From contig JAIRPL010000047.1 in NCBI GenBank assembly GCA_031256995.1, positions 1 through 64,000 of the forward strand: a stretch of DNA of 64,000 nucleotides, given 5' to 3'. This document shows, in pieces, positions 47,616 through 55,910 of this stretch (positions are counted from its first letter, which is position 1; every line of letters starts with the position of its first letter). The notes under the pieces are model-generated. The model worked only from the letters and a program-made list of their open reading frames with translations, searched no databases and was not told the DNA's origin. The stretch is from Puniceicoccales bacterium (GTDB lineage Bacteria; Verrucomicrobiota; Verrucomicrobiia; Opitutales; UBA953). Both the position numbers and the translations under genes were made by a program.

Positions 47616-48644
47616 ATGAAAACCAACACGGAGAAGACCAGCGTGATACTGGATGCCTTTTTGCAGGCCAATGGAAACGCGGTAAGCGGCGACACAATGG
47701 CGCGCGCGCTTGGCGTGTCGCGCGTGAGTGTCTGGGGCCGCCTGCAACAACTGCGTCGCGAAGGATTTGAGTTCAAGGCGGCAACGCGCGTGGGATACAA
47801 ACTGTCCTCAACGCCAAAGGTGGCCCACGCCGGCCTGCTCGCCGCATGGCAACGAAGCCTGGCCGCGCGCGACGCCACGCCTGCCGCCACAATGCCCGCC
47901 CACGTCCTCGCGGAGGTGGACAGCACAAACGACGAGGCCGGGCGCCGGCTTGGGGCGGGCGAAAAAACCCCGTTTGCCATCGTCGCCTCGGCACAGACAA
48001 ACGGACGCGGACGGCGTGGACGGGCATGGCAAAGCGCCGACGGGGGCAATCTCTACATGTCGTTCGCCTTTCGCCCGCTGTTCCCGCCGGACAACATGCA
48101 AGGCATCACCCTGGCCATCGGCCTGGCCCTGTGCGAAACACTCGCCGGGCACTGCAAAATCCCCATGCAGGTCAAATGGCCGAACGACCTGATGTGCGAC
48201 GGGCGCAAAATCGCCGGGATGCTCGCCGAGGCACGCATGGACGCCGACCTGGTGCGCGATATTGTGTTCGGCGTCGGGCTGAATGTGAACGGCAGCCTGG
48301 AAAAGCTTCCGGAGGAGTTGCGCGCCCGCGCCGGGACGCTCGCGGCATCCGCGGGGCACGATTTTGACATCAACGAGATCGCCGCCCTGTGCGTGACAAC
48401 CGTCGGCACAGCCTTCGAGCGCTTCATGCGGGAAGGACGGTGCGCGGATTTTGACACCCATTGGGGGCGTTTTGACTTTTTGCGCGGGAAAACCGTGACC
48501 GCCTCCGGCGGAGGACGGGAGGTCACAGGGACTGTGCTTGGCCTCGACACCTCCGGCGCCCTGCGCGTCCGCGACGGGGCCGGCGTGGAACACGCCCTCA
48601 ACGCCGGTGAGGTCACCCTTTCAAAAGAGAATCCCGGAATCTGA
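47616..48644 (+). CDS. birA: Bifunctional biotin protein ligase and biotin-operon-type repressor
   Basis: The product is 342 residues from ATG 47616 (MKTNTEKTSVILDAFLQANG). The first 65 residues are a winged helix (GDTMARALGVSRVSVWGRLQQLRREGFEFKAATRVGY), so this is the DNA-binding class. The ligase core has EVDSTNDEAGRRL, the biotinyl-AMP loop NGRGRRGRAWQSA, MQVKWPNDLMCDGRKIAGML and FGVGLNVN. The C-terminal small domain (FDFLRGKTVTASGGGREVTG) completes the family layout. The obvious substrate in the window is the EAMKMN biotin carrier. Convergent with pyrF. Confidence 0.96.
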   Translation: MKTNTEKTSVILDAFLQANGNAVSGDTMARALGVSRVSVWGRLQQLRREGFEFKAATRVGYKLSSTPKVAHAGLLAAWQRSLAARDATPAATMPAHVLAEVDSTNDEAGRRLGAGEKTPFAIVASAQTNGRGRRGRAWQSADGGNLYMSFAFRPLFPPDNMQGITLAIGLALCETLAGHCKIPMQVKWPNDLMCDGRKIAGMLAEARMDADLVRDIVFGVGLNVNGSLEKLPEELRARAGTLAASAGHDFDINEIAALCVTTVGTAFERFMREGRCADFDTHWGRFDFLRGKTVTASGGGREVTGTVLGLDTSGALRVRDGAGVEHALNAGEVTLSKENPGI

Positions 48645-48650
48645 AACCGC

Positions 48651-48673
48651 GCGCCCGCTCACAACGCGGGCGC
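48651..48673. terminator. GC hairpin between convergent birA and pyrF
   Basis: GCGCCCGC (48651-48658), a 7-base loop and GCGGGCGC (48666-48673) form a perfect 8-bp stem that overlaps the last codons of pyrF and follows the birA stop by 6 bases. No U tract is present on either strand. It may help stop or pause polymerases from both sides. Confidence 0.45.
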
Positions 48674-49357
48674 CCCCAGTTCCACCTGCATCTTGAGAAG
48701 GGCGGCGGCCGGATCGGCGGCTTTCAATATCGGGCGGCCAACGACAAGATGAGTCGCGCCGCTGGCGACGGCCTGCGCGGGGGTGAGGGTGCGGCTCTGG
48801 TCATCTGGCGGCGCGTCGGCGGCACGAATGCCAGGGGTGACAAGGATTGGCGCCGGCCCAAGCTCCGTGCGCAGCAGCCTCAATTCCTGCGGGGAGCAAA
48901 CAAAACCTTGCACCCCCGCATGCGACGCCATGCGAGCCAGGAGTGAAACCTGCTCATGCGGTTCGCGCGGGACGCCCGCCGCCGCAAGCTGCCCGGCATC
49001 CATGGAGGTCAGGACGGTGACTCCGAGAATGGTCGCCTCGGGCAAGGCCTCGCGGGACGCCTCCACGGCGGCGGAAAGCATGGCCGGCCCGCCCGCCGTG
49101 TGGACGGTCAGCAGCCGGCAGCGGCGCCCGCGCAAGCCCCTTATCGCCGAGGCCACGGTATTCGGTATGTCATGCAGTTTGAGGTCCAGAAAGACGTCAA
49201 AACCCAGGTCGGCAAAAGCGTCCACGGCCTCAGGGCCGTGTTTTGCGAAAAGTTGCAAACCGACTTTCACCCAGCGCAAACGCCCCCGCAGCGGGCGGAC
49301 AAGCGTGCGCGCGACCTCCAGCGATTCCACATCCAGGGCAAGAATGATTTCAGCCAT
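48659..49357 (-). CDS. pyrF: Orotidine 5'-phosphate decarboxylase
   Basis: The product has 232 residues, as usual for bacterial PyrF of the E. coli/B. subtilis group. It begins MAEIILALDVESLEVARTLV. The catalytic signature FLDLKLHDIPNTVASAI holds the Lys/Asp network, followed by LLTVHTAGGPAMLSAAVEA, VTVLTSMDAG, FVCSPQELRLLR, LVTPGIRAAD and ATHLVVGRPI. It makes UMP from OMP, the last de novo pyrimidine step. Single gene with its start facing the bi-domain oxidoreductase gene across a 240-base gap. Confidence 0.97.
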   Translation of the reverse strand: MAEIILALDVESLEVARTLVRPLRGRLRWVKVGLQLFAKHGPEAVDAFADLGFDVFLDLKLHDIPNTVASAIRGLRGRRCRLLTVHTAGGPAMLSAAVEASREALPEATILGVTVLTSMDAGQLAAAGVPREPHEQVSLLARMASHAGVQGFVCSPQELRLLRTELGPAPILVTPGIRAADAPPDDQSRTLTPAQAVASGATHLVVGRPILKAADPAAALLKMQVELGAPAL

Positions 49358-49517
49358 GCGCGCAGGGAAATGTCGCGACGCGTGGATGACGACGTTTTTT
49401 CAAATAAAAAACCACCGGGCCAAGGATGTGGAAAAAATCATTTTCACGAATCAACACATTGAAATTGAATGAGTTGGAAAATATTCAGCATGGCAAAAAA
49501 ACATCAAAAATCCCCCT

Positions 49518-49567
49518 CCGCATTCCACGGAATTTTGTTCCAAGCTGGCCAACGGGCGGGAATGCGG
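49518..49567 (+). promoter_or_regulatory. Structured leader before the bi-domain oxidoreductase gene
   Basis: CCGCATTCC (49518-49526) pairs perfectly with GGAATGCGG (49559-49567). The enclosed 32 bases contain GGAA...TTCC and the palindrome TGGCCA. The outer stem ends 32 bases before the ATG at 49600. It could be a folded leader or an operator for a dimeric regulator. There is no known riboswitch core that I recognise. Confidence 0.4.
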
Positions 49568-49599
49568 CACAAGGAGGATTTGAACCCTGATACTCGCGC

Positions 49600-51852
49600 A
49601 TGAAGCAAATTTTACAAAACCTCGGCACCGGCGAAACCTTGCTCGTGGATGTCCCCGCGCCCGGCGTCCAGGAAGGCTGCCTCCTCGTGCAGACACAGGC
49701 CTCGCTGGTCTCCCTGGGCACGGAAAAGATGCTGGTGGATTTTGGTCGCGCCAGCCTGCTCGACAAAGCGCGCAAACAACCGGAGAAAGTGCGCCAGGTG
49801 CTTCAAAAGATCAGGACAGACGGCCTGTTCACCACAATTGACGCGGTACGCACCAAATTGGCCGAGCCAATTCCGCTGGGCTACTGCGCGACGGGCATCG
49901 TCGCGGCGGTCGGTGCCGGAGTGGACGATTTTTCCGTTGGTGATCGCGTGGCGTGCGCCGCGCCGCATGCCGAGGTGGTGTGCGTGCCGAGGAATCTTTG
50001 CGCAAAAGTGCCGGAAAACGTCCCTCCGGAGGAGGCCGTCTTCACCGTGCTTGGCGCCATCGCGCTTCAGGGCGTCCGCCTGCTCAATCCCGGCCTTGGC
50101 GACAACGTGGCCGTGGTCGGGCTGGGCCTCGTTGGCCTGCTTGCAACACAATTGCTCGTGGCATCGGGCGCCCGTGTGCTTGGCACGGACTTCGACCCCG
50201 CAAAATGCGCCCTGGCCCGTTCCCTTGGCGCGGAGGCGGCGGATCTCTCCACAGGGCTTTCCGCGGCGGACGCCGTGAACGCGTGGAGCGCGGGCCACGG
50301 GGCGGATGCCGTGCTCGTGGCCGCCTCATCCCCCGGCAGCGCCCCGATGCTCCAGGCACTTGAGATTTGCCGCAAGCGAGGGCGCATCGTGCAAGTTGGA
50401 GTCACCGGCGTGGAGCTTCCGCGCCCGCCGCTCTATGAGAAGGAGATCACCGTGCAAGTGTCATGCTCCTACGGCCCGGGACGTTATGATGAGCATTACG
50501 AACAAGACGGGGTGGATTATCCCTATCCCTACGTGCGCTGGACACAGCGGCGGAATTTCGAGGCCATTCTCGATTTGCTGGCACGCCGCCGCCTGCACCC
50601 GGCCAGGCTCATCTCCCATCGCATTCCCTTTGAGAACGCGCTCGAGGCCTACCAGATCGTCGCCGGGCAGCCGCTGCGGAAAGACGCGGCAGGCACATCA
50701 ACGGAAGGGGAAAATGCCGCCCTGGGCGGCTCGCCCCTCGGCATCGTGCTGTGCCACACGCCCGCGCCAGGAAAATTGGCTCGCACGCTTGCCACGACGG
50801 GCGGGGGCACGTCCATCCCCGGCCAGGCGATCACGGCAAGCGCGACGCCGCCCGCCTCCCCATCCGCCGGCGCGCGCGCGCCAACGCCGGTTGTGCTCGG
50901 AGTGCTTGGGACGGGGAATTTCACGGCACGCACCCTGCTGCCCGCAATCCGGGGACTGGGAGCCCGGCTGCGCACCATCGTTTCCGCTGCGGGGAGCAAT
51001 GCCGCCTTGCTCGCCCGCAAATATGGCTTCGAGCAAAGCTCCACGGATGCCCGCGCCGTGTTTGACGACCCCGCCACCAACGCCGTCATCATCACCACAC
51101 GCCACTCATCCCATGCCGCGCAGGCACTTGCGGCGCTTGAGGCCGGGAAGCACGTCTTCATTGAAAAACCGCTCTGCCTGCACCCCGAGGAGCTTGAAGC
51201 CATCGCCACCGCCGCCCGCGCCCGGCCCGGACAGATCGTGATGGTCGGTTTCAACCGCAGGTTTTCGCCGCACACAATCGCGGCGCGGCGCGCCCTCGCC
51301 GCCACCCCCGGCCCCAAAAGCATGGTGTTCACGGCCAATGCCGGCGCCATCCCCGCAAGCCACTGGCTGCAAAATCCGGTGACTGGCGGCGGAAGGATAA
51401 TCGGCGAGGCATGCCATTACATTGATTTGCTGCGCCATCTTGCGGGCGCGCCCGTCGTGCGCAGCGAAATCACATGGCTTGAAGCGCCTGCCGCACAGGC
51501 ACGCGACACCGCCAGCATTCAACTTGCCTACGCCGACGGCTCCACCGGCACCGTCCATTACTTCGCCAACGGGAGCAAGTCCTTCCCAAAGGAGCGCCTC
51601 GAAATTTTTGCGGCGGGGCGGGTGCTCGTCGTGGACAATTTTCGCAAAACCACGGGATACGGCACCTCCGGCGGCTCAAAACTCTGCGGCGGCTGGAAAC
51701 AGGACAAAGGCCATGCGGCCGGTTTCGCGGCCTTCTTTCACGCGATTGAAACCGGGGCACCCGCCCCGATTCCGCTGGAGGAAATCCTCGAGACCACCCG
51801 CGTCACACACAAACTTGCGCCCGCCGGGCGCACCCCGCCAAGTGCCGCATAG
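49600..51852 (+). CDS. Bi-domain oxidoreductase: zinc-type alcohol dehydrogenase fused to Gfo/Idh/MocA dehydrogenase
   Basis: The product has 750 residues. Residues 1-350 are a medium-chain dehydrogenase fold: VSLGTEKMLVDFGRASLLDKARKQPEKVRQVL, PLGYCATGIVAAVG, and the nucleotide loop VAVVGLGLVGLLATQL. After an Ala/Gly/Thr-rich linker (about residues 365-425), a Gfo/Idh/MocA domain begins with VLGVLGTGNFTARTLLPAI, then IITTRHSSHAAQALAALEAGKHVFIEKPLCL with the EKP motif, and GGGRIIGEACHYIDLLRHL. Proteins with this fusion are found in polysaccharide and sugar-nucleotide gene sets, but the reaction is not established. It starts at ATG 49600 with no Shine-Dalgarno and sits alone here. Confidence 0.9.
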   Translation: MKQILQNLGTGETLLVDVPAPGVQEGCLLVQTQASLVSLGTEKMLVDFGRASLLDKARKQPEKVRQVLQKIRTDGLFTTIDAVRTKLAEPIPLGYCATGIVAAVGAGVDDFSVGDRVACAAPHAEVVCVPRNLCAKVPENVPPEEAVFTVLGAIALQGVRLLNPGLGDNVAVVGLGLVGLLATQLLVASGARVLGTDFDPAKCALARSLGAEAADLSTGLSAADAVNAWSAGHGADAVLVAASSPGSAPMLQALEICRKRGRIVQVGVTGVELPRPPLYEKEITVQVSCSYGPGRYDEHYEQDGVDYPYPYVRWTQRRNFEAILDLLARRRLHPARLISHRIPFENALEAYQIVAGQPLRKDAAGTSTEGENAALGGSPLGIVLCHTPAPGKLARTLATTGGGTSIPGQAITASATPPASPSAGARAPTPVVLGVLGTGNFTARTLLPAIRGLGARLRTIVSAAGSNAALLARKYGFEQSSTDARAVFDDPATNAVIITTRHSSHAAQALAALEAGKHVFIEKPLCLHPEELEAIATAARARPGQIVMVGFNRRFSPHTIAARRALAATPGPKSMVFTANAGAIPASHWLQNPVTGGGRIIGEACHYIDLLRHLAGAPVVRSEITWLEAPAAQARDTASIQLAYADGSTGTVHYFANGSKSFPKERLEIFAAGRVLVVDNFRKTTGYGTSGGSKLCGGWKQDKGHAAGFAAFFHAIETGAPAPIPLEEILETTRVTHKLAPAGRTPPSAA

Positions 51853-51916
51853 AGTGTTTTCGGCTTGATTTGCCGCAAACAAGATGGCCGGCCCGCCAAG
51901 CTGGTCGCGGCGGTTT

Positions 51917-51932
51917 TGGGAGGTGCCTCCCA
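51917..51932 (+). terminator. Hairpin after the bi-domain oxidoreductase gene
   Basis: TGGGAGG-TG-CCTCCCA is a near-perfect palindrome 65 bases past the stop codon. The two-base centre means the stem would open to about 6 bp. No U tract follows, so terminator function is uncertain. Confidence 0.35.
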
Positions 51933-52050
51933 GCCCGGCGCGACAGCACAAACCAAAAAACCAGAACGCGCCTTTCACGGGTTTCGCGCGCGCCAAGCCA
52001 TGCTGGCGGAGCAAAATAGGGGGGAACCCGCCCTTTCCATGCCATCCATC

Positions 52051-52082
52051 GAACACGAAAAGGGGAAAGGGCGGAAGCGCCC
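52051..52082 (-). terminator. Weak terminator of the DUF362 gene
   Basis: On the - strand GGGCG-CUUC-CGCCC (52082-52069) is followed by UUUCCCCUUUUCGUG. It lies 6 bases past the DUF362 stop codon. The stem is short but capped by a stable-type tetraloop, and the tail is U/C-rich. Confidence 0.5.
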
Positions 52083-52087
52083 CTCAT

Positions 52088-53056
52088 TCAGGCAAGGGCG
52101 ATGCGCTCGATTTTGACGTTTTTGAGCCTGCAGGTGCCATAACCCGAGTCCGATGCGATTTTGACATGCGGAATCTCATCCTCGGCATGGCCGAGCAAGC
52201 GGGCACCGGCGGCATCGAGGGCGACAATATCCGTGGAGGCGAGAAGCGATTCCATGCCCTGCAACACATCATCCACACTCTTGCCGCGCGGCCCGTTGCG
52301 CACCATCGGCGCGTAAGCATCCAGAATGTTCAATGCCGGACGCAGCTTGGGCACCGAGATATAGTCCGCAATGCACTGATGGAGGTTATGGCTATGGTAG
52401 AAACGACGGTCCCACATGGCTCCCATGAGGTTTTTCATGGCGATCGTCACCGTGGCGCCACCATGGTGCTTGAGAACGGGGACGTTGATGAACACATCGC
52501 TGTCGAGCAAAAGTTTGTGGACCTTCGTCTCCTTGAGGGCGACGCCATTGGGAATTGAGACCGTGCGATAATCGTGCTCGTCGTTTCCGGCGGCCATTTT
52601 CCCGCCCGCTTTTTCGACGGCGGCGCGTATCCCGCTGGTGACGTAACAGGTGCCGCCCCAGGAATCGCGGGCGTGGTCGCAAGTGTGGTCGAAAACGGAA
52701 ACAGACTTGGCGCCCGCCTTGACGCAGTGCTCGACAAGGCGCCCCATGAGTTCAGGATGGGTGTTGGCGGAACGCTCCGGGGCGACATCCCACGCGGCAT
52801 TGGGCTTGATGACGACGGTCTGCCCCTTCTTGACAAAGCGCTCAATGCCCCCGAGCGCCTTTAGCGCCGCGTCGAGCATCGCCGCACGGGAGCCTTTGCG
52901 GACCGCCACCAGATAGGGTTTGCCGGCGGCATCGAGCTTGAGGTCGGCAACGGGGGCGGCGTCGGAGGCAAAAAGCCCGCCAAGGTCGGCCAACGAAAAG
53001 GCGGCCCCGAGGGTGACGCCGGTCTTGAGAAAATCTCTGCGTGTGGTGATGTTCAT
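52088..53056 (-). CDS. DUF362 protein exported by a Tat-type signal
   Basis: The product has 322 residues. The N-terminus MNITTRRDFLKTGVTLGAAF has the twin-arginine TRRDFLK motif and a hydrophobic stretch, so it should be folded before export. The body carries DUF362 marks: KKGQTVVIKPNAAWD, VFDHTCDHARDSW, FINVPVLKHHGGATVTIAMKNLMGAMWDR and a C-terminal IVALDAAGARLLG. The appended 2[4Fe-4S] ferredoxin domain seen in some relatives is absent. Function in the family is unknown; the conserved His/Asp/Cys set suggests a metal or cluster site. Single gene, with a short U/C-tailed terminator. Confidence 0.88.
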   Translation of the reverse strand: MNITTRRDFLKTGVTLGAAFSLADLGGLFASDAAPVADLKLDAAGKPYLVAVRKGSRAAMLDAALKALGGIERFVKKGQTVVIKPNAAWDVAPERSANTHPELMGRLVEHCVKAGAKSVSVFDHTCDHARDSWGGTCYVTSGIRAAVEKAGGKMAAGNDEHDYRTVSIPNGVALKETKVHKLLLDSDVFINVPVLKHHGGATVTIAMKNLMGAMWDRRFYHSHNLHQCIADYISVPKLRPALNILDAYAPMVRNGPRGKSVDDVLQGMESLLASTDIVALDAAGARLLGHAEDEIPHVKIASDSGYGTCRLKNVKIERIALA

Positions 53057-53196
53057 GGCAACAGGGGAATGTGGAAAAAGGTGGAAAAAGATTGGGAAGA
53101 CGGATTGGGACGTCTTGAATCAAAAACATCCCAAAGGGCGGAAAAGAGCCAAAAAACGGCGGGGCGCAATGGCGAAAAGTCAACAGATTGGCACGC

Positions 53197-53622
53197 CTAT
53201 CCAAGACGCCAGGGCATCGGGAAGCACGGCTCGTCGTAAATGGCGTAATCGGCTTTGCCATTGATGGCAAAAGTGCGCACCAACGCCGCGGGGGCGAGCA
53301 ATTGGCGGACAAAGGCAATGGTGGCGCCGGTTTTCACACGGTCATCAGCAAGCAAGATGCGCCTCCCGGAGAATTCAAAATCGGGCTGGCGCAAAAGAGT
53401 CGGTGCCGGGCGGCACGGAAGGTTGTCGGGCGCGCGCCAATTGACACGCAAGACATTGACCTCAAGGCCAAGTCTTTCGCACAAAAGCGCGGCGGGGAGG
53501 ATGCCGCCATTGGCGATGGCAACAATCATGTCAAAATCCTCCGCAAAACGCATGTCGCGAAGGCGGGACAGAATATCGTCGAAGCTGTGCGGCGCGGCGG
53601 TCATGGCGGGCGCGTCAGGCAT
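53197..53622 (-). CDS. Small type I phosphoribosyltransferase
   Basis: The product has 141 residues. It has the PRTase fold marks: FDMIVAIANGGILPAALLCERLGLEVNVLRVNWR near the N-terminus (PPi loop and hood strand) and the PRPP-binding loop ILLADDRVKTGATIAFVRQL. It is shorter than hypoxanthine or adenine phosphoribosyltransferases (about 170-190), lacking most of the hood. Its start codon overlaps the 3' end of the ECF S-component gene (AATGCCTGA), so the two are translationally coupled. The pairing suggests that an imported base is trapped as its nucleotide, but the base is unknown. ComF-like or regulatory roles remain possible. Confidence 0.8.
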   Translation of the reverse strand: MPDAPAMTAAPHSFDDILSRLRDMRFAEDFDMIVAIANGGILPAALLCERLGLEVNVLRVNWRAPDNLPCRPAPTLLRQPDFEFSGRRILLADDRVKTGATIAFVRQLLAPAALVRTFAINGKADYAIYDEPCFPMPWRLG

Positions 53623-54172
53623 TATCGCGGCTGTGGCTTAAACCACCGGCAAGAGCAAGCACGGCCCAGGCCACGATGAATTGCGCGCACATCCCCGGCC
53701 AGCCCACGCGGACATCACCAAGCGCGCGGTCAAGACTCCCCGTCCACGCCCACTCAAAAATCCCGCCAAGCGCCTGGTAGCCGACAATGATCGCGGCAAT
53801 CGCGAATGGAAGAAACCTCACGCGGGCCAGCAACACGGGCGCAAGCGCCGCGATGAGCACGGATTTGACGACGATGACCGGCAACGCCTCCACTGAAGGC
53901 ATCCCAAAAAGCAGGCTGTTGAGCAGCGGCGAGGCCAGCGCGGCAAGCAGGCCCGCGCGCCATCCAAAACTCACGGCACCAAGAAGCGTGAAGAGGTAGA
54001 TGGGAAGGAAAACCCGGCCGCCCTGCGGTGAATTCGTGGCGACATGGCACAGCTGCGGCAGGGCAAGGTTGCCCGCCACGAAGGCGGCGCTCCAAAAATA
54101 GAGTGCCTGCTGACGCCAGCGGAGGGCCGGAAGAATCGGCGTGTGGGTGATGGCTTGGGATGTGTTTGTCAT
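53615..54172 (-). CDS. ECF-type transporter substrate-binding (S) component, unassigned substrate
   Basis: The product is 185 residues from ATG 54172 (MTNTSQAITHTPILPALRWR). The open frame extends to 54226, but that would place the leader hairpin inside the gene. It has five to six hydrophobic segments, with the S-component-like order FLPIYLFTLLGAVSFGWRAGLLAALASPLLNSLLFGMPSVEALPVIVVKSVLIAALAP. The GMP-x5-LPV motif is common among ECF S-components. No ECF ATPase or T-component is nearby, so it would use a shared module. The overlapping phosphoribosyltransferase gene points to a nucleobase-like or base-containing vitamin substrate. Confidence 0.75.
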   Translation of the reverse strand: MTNTSQAITHTPILPALRWRQQALYFWSAAFVAGNLALPQLCHVATNSPQGGRVFLPIYLFTLLGAVSFGWRAGLLAALASPLLNSLLFGMPSVEALPVIVVKSVLIAALAPVLLARVRFLPFAIAAIIVGYQALGGIFEWAWTGSLDRALGDVRVGWPGMCAQFIVAWAVLALAGGLSHSRDNA

Positions 54173-54191
54173 GACAAGGAGGTAAGGATTC

Positions 54192-54340
54192 GTGCGGCAG
54201 GATAAAAAAACGCCCTCGCGCCGCACAAGACGGAGCGGGGACGGAGAAAGTCCGGCGAAATAAAAATGGCAAGGGAAATAAAAGCCCCTTCACCCCCAAC
54301 CAAGGCATTCGTGCCCTCGACGCCAAAGATCCCCACGGAC
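54192..54340 (-). promoter_or_regulatory. Structured leader RNA with attenuator-like element before the ECF/PRTase operon
   Basis: Read on the - strand: GUCCG (54340-54336) can pair with CGGAC (54254-54250), enclosing two hairpins, AGGGCA-CGAA-UGCCUU (54317-54302) and AAGGG...CCCUU (54290-54271). This makes a possible three-way junction. Next, CGUCCCC (54243-54237) and GAGGGCG (54217-54211) form an imperfect stem followed at once by seven U residues (54210-54204), as in an intrinsic terminator. An alternative stem GUGCGGC (54226-54220)/GCCGCAC (54198-54192) spans that U run, 20 bases before the ATG at 54172. Aptamer plus terminator plus alternative stem is the usual riboswitch plan. Folding is by eye and no known class is matched. 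Confidence 0.45.
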
Positions 54341-54378
54341 TCGCCATCCAAGAATTTCCACACGCGGCCGCGCGCACG

Positions 54379-54403
54379 GTTTGGAACGTGAAAAGTTCCA
54401 AAC
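54379..54403 (+). promoter_or_regulatory. Perfect 9-bp hairpin upstream of the lipoprotein gene
   Basis: GTTTGGAAC (54379-54387), a 7-base loop GTGAAAA and GTTCCAAAC (54395-54403) form a perfect stem in the 370-base gap between the divergent ECF and lipoprotein genes. Further right, GCCGCC...ATCA (about 54443-54455) and TGAT.GGCGGC (about 54506-54516) could pair as well, so the lipoprotein transcript may have a folded leader. It may equally be an operator. Confidence 0.4.
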
Positions 54404-54545
54404 GAAGCACGAAGGCGCCCGCTGTCGCAACCTTTGCGCCTCCAATGCCGCCACCATCATTCGAAAGAAATTCTCGTTTGTCATATTTCGCTGTTGCGAG
54501 GCGGTGATCGGCGGCAAATCTCCCGCAAAAAGCACCACTTTCTCC

Positions 54546-55910
54546 ATGAGGATACCCCTTCGTTTCATCACGACACCCGTACTCGCCAGCGCATTATTCT
54601 TCGGCGCATGCGCCACGAGGCGCGAGGCATTTGACAAGGCGTTTGAGGCCGGCCGACTCGAAAAAGCGGAAAACATCAGCCAGACTGCCATCACAAAATC
54701 CCGTCCGGACGCCCTCGAATGGCTGTTGCGCGCCGCCGATAGCGCGCATTTCGCCGGAAAGTTAAATGACGCCGTCGCCACCTATGCCCGTGCCTGCGAA
54801 TTATTCCACCTGCGCGATTCCGAAAACCAAGCCCTCATGCGCGACCCCGCCCGGATGGAGGCCAGCCTGCTCAAAAACTCCGGCGAAAATAGCTACTTTG
54901 CAAGAACTTATGAGCGAATTTTTGCCGAGACACGCCGCGGCGAGGCCCTTCTCGAATCCGGCGACCCCCGCGCCGCCCGCAAAGCCTTTGCCGCTGCCGA
55001 GGCCTGGCGCGAAAATGCCATGAAACGCATCCCCCTGGAAACCTCCGGGCGATCGCGCGCATTGGATGCGTTGCTTGCCCGCGACGCCCCCGCCGCTGGC
55101 GACCATGCCCCCTATTTTGCGGCCACGCGTTTCTGCGAACAATACGTCAAAGACCCCGCCTTTGATGCCTACGGCAGCCACGCCAACCCTTACTCAACCT
55201 ACATCTCCGCCATCGTGGCGTTGCTCGATGGGGATGCGGCATCCGCCGAGGCCGGCTTGAAAGCCGCCGCGGTCATGCTCCAGCGCAACCAGCAAGTCAT
55301 CAACGAAGCCAACTGGTTCGGCCCCAGCCCGAAACATCCCGAGGCCGCAAATCGGGTCTGGGTCATCATCGAAAACGGACTTCAACCGCGCCTGCGCGAA
55401 GTACGTGTCGAAAGCAGGCAGGACCTCCCGACTCCCACGGGGACAATCTCAACAAAACTGCATCTCGCCCTGCCCGTGCTCGAGGTCATTGACTCCCCTT
55501 ACACCGGTTTTCGTGTCAACTCCTCCGGACGCAAAGAGCCGCTCTATAGCGAGGTGCTGGCAAATGTGGACGCCATCGCGCGCGCGGAATACAACCAAGC
55601 CCTGCCCGACCTCACAAAACACGAAACCGTCCGCGCCCTCATCCGGGCAAGCGCATCCGCCTCCCCCAACACGACGGCCCCCAAGGTCCCCTTCCCCGCC
55701 GCCAACACCCGCCAGTGGAGCACACTCCCCAAAAACATCCACCTGCTCACCTTCAACATGCCCGCCGACCGCACGTTCACCCTCTCCAGCACACACGGGG
55801 CACGCTCATTGCCCGTCACCATCCCTCCCTGCAAAAACGCCATTATACTCTTTCGCGTCCCCGGGACCCTGTCCGATGCACCGCCACCACGGGTGCTCAC
55901 TTTCAATTGA
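54546..55910 (+). CDS. TPR-like outer-membrane or periplasmic lipoprotein of unknown function
   Basis: The product is 454 residues from ATG 54546 (MRIPLRFITTPVLASALFFG). A lipobox FFGAC places the lipid-modified cysteine at residue 22, followed by ATRRE, so outer-membrane sorting is likely. Residues about 30-130 look like TPR helices (DKAFEAGRLEKAENISQTAI; RPDALEWLLRAADSAHFAGK; DAVATYARACELFHLRDSE). A second helical part follows (YSTYISAIVALLDGDAASAE), and the last 130 residues are beta-rich with an Ig-like feel. The layout resembles uncharacterised lipoproteins of the COG3014 type, but I am not certain. No operon partner; it has its own upstream region with hairpins. Confidence 0.75.
   Translation: MRIPLRFITTPVLASALFFGACATRREAFDKAFEAGRLEKAENISQTAITKSRPDALEWLLRAADSAHFAGKLNDAVATYARACELFHLRDSENQALMRDPARMEASLLKNSGENSYFARTYERIFAETRRGEALLESGDPRAARKAFAAAEAWRENAMKRIPLETSGRSRALDALLARDAPAAGDHAPYFAATRFCEQYVKDPAFDAYGSHANPYSTYISAIVALLDGDAASAEAGLKAAAVMLQRNQQVINEANWFGPSPKHPEAANRVWVIIENGLQPRLREVRVESRQDLPTPTGTISTKLHLALPVLEVIDSPYTGFRVNSSGRKEPLYSEVLANVDAIARAEYNQALPDLTKHETVRALIRASASASPNTTAPKVPFPAANTRQWSTLPKNIHLLTFNMPADRTFTLSSTHGARSLPVTIPPCKNAIILFRVPGTLSDAPPPRVLTFN

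Noticed and set aside
49565-49595. tRNA-like string GGAGGATTTGAACCCTGA before the bi-domain gene
   Set aside because: It resembles a T arm on the - strand, but the T stem does not pair and no anticodon or acceptor stem can be found.
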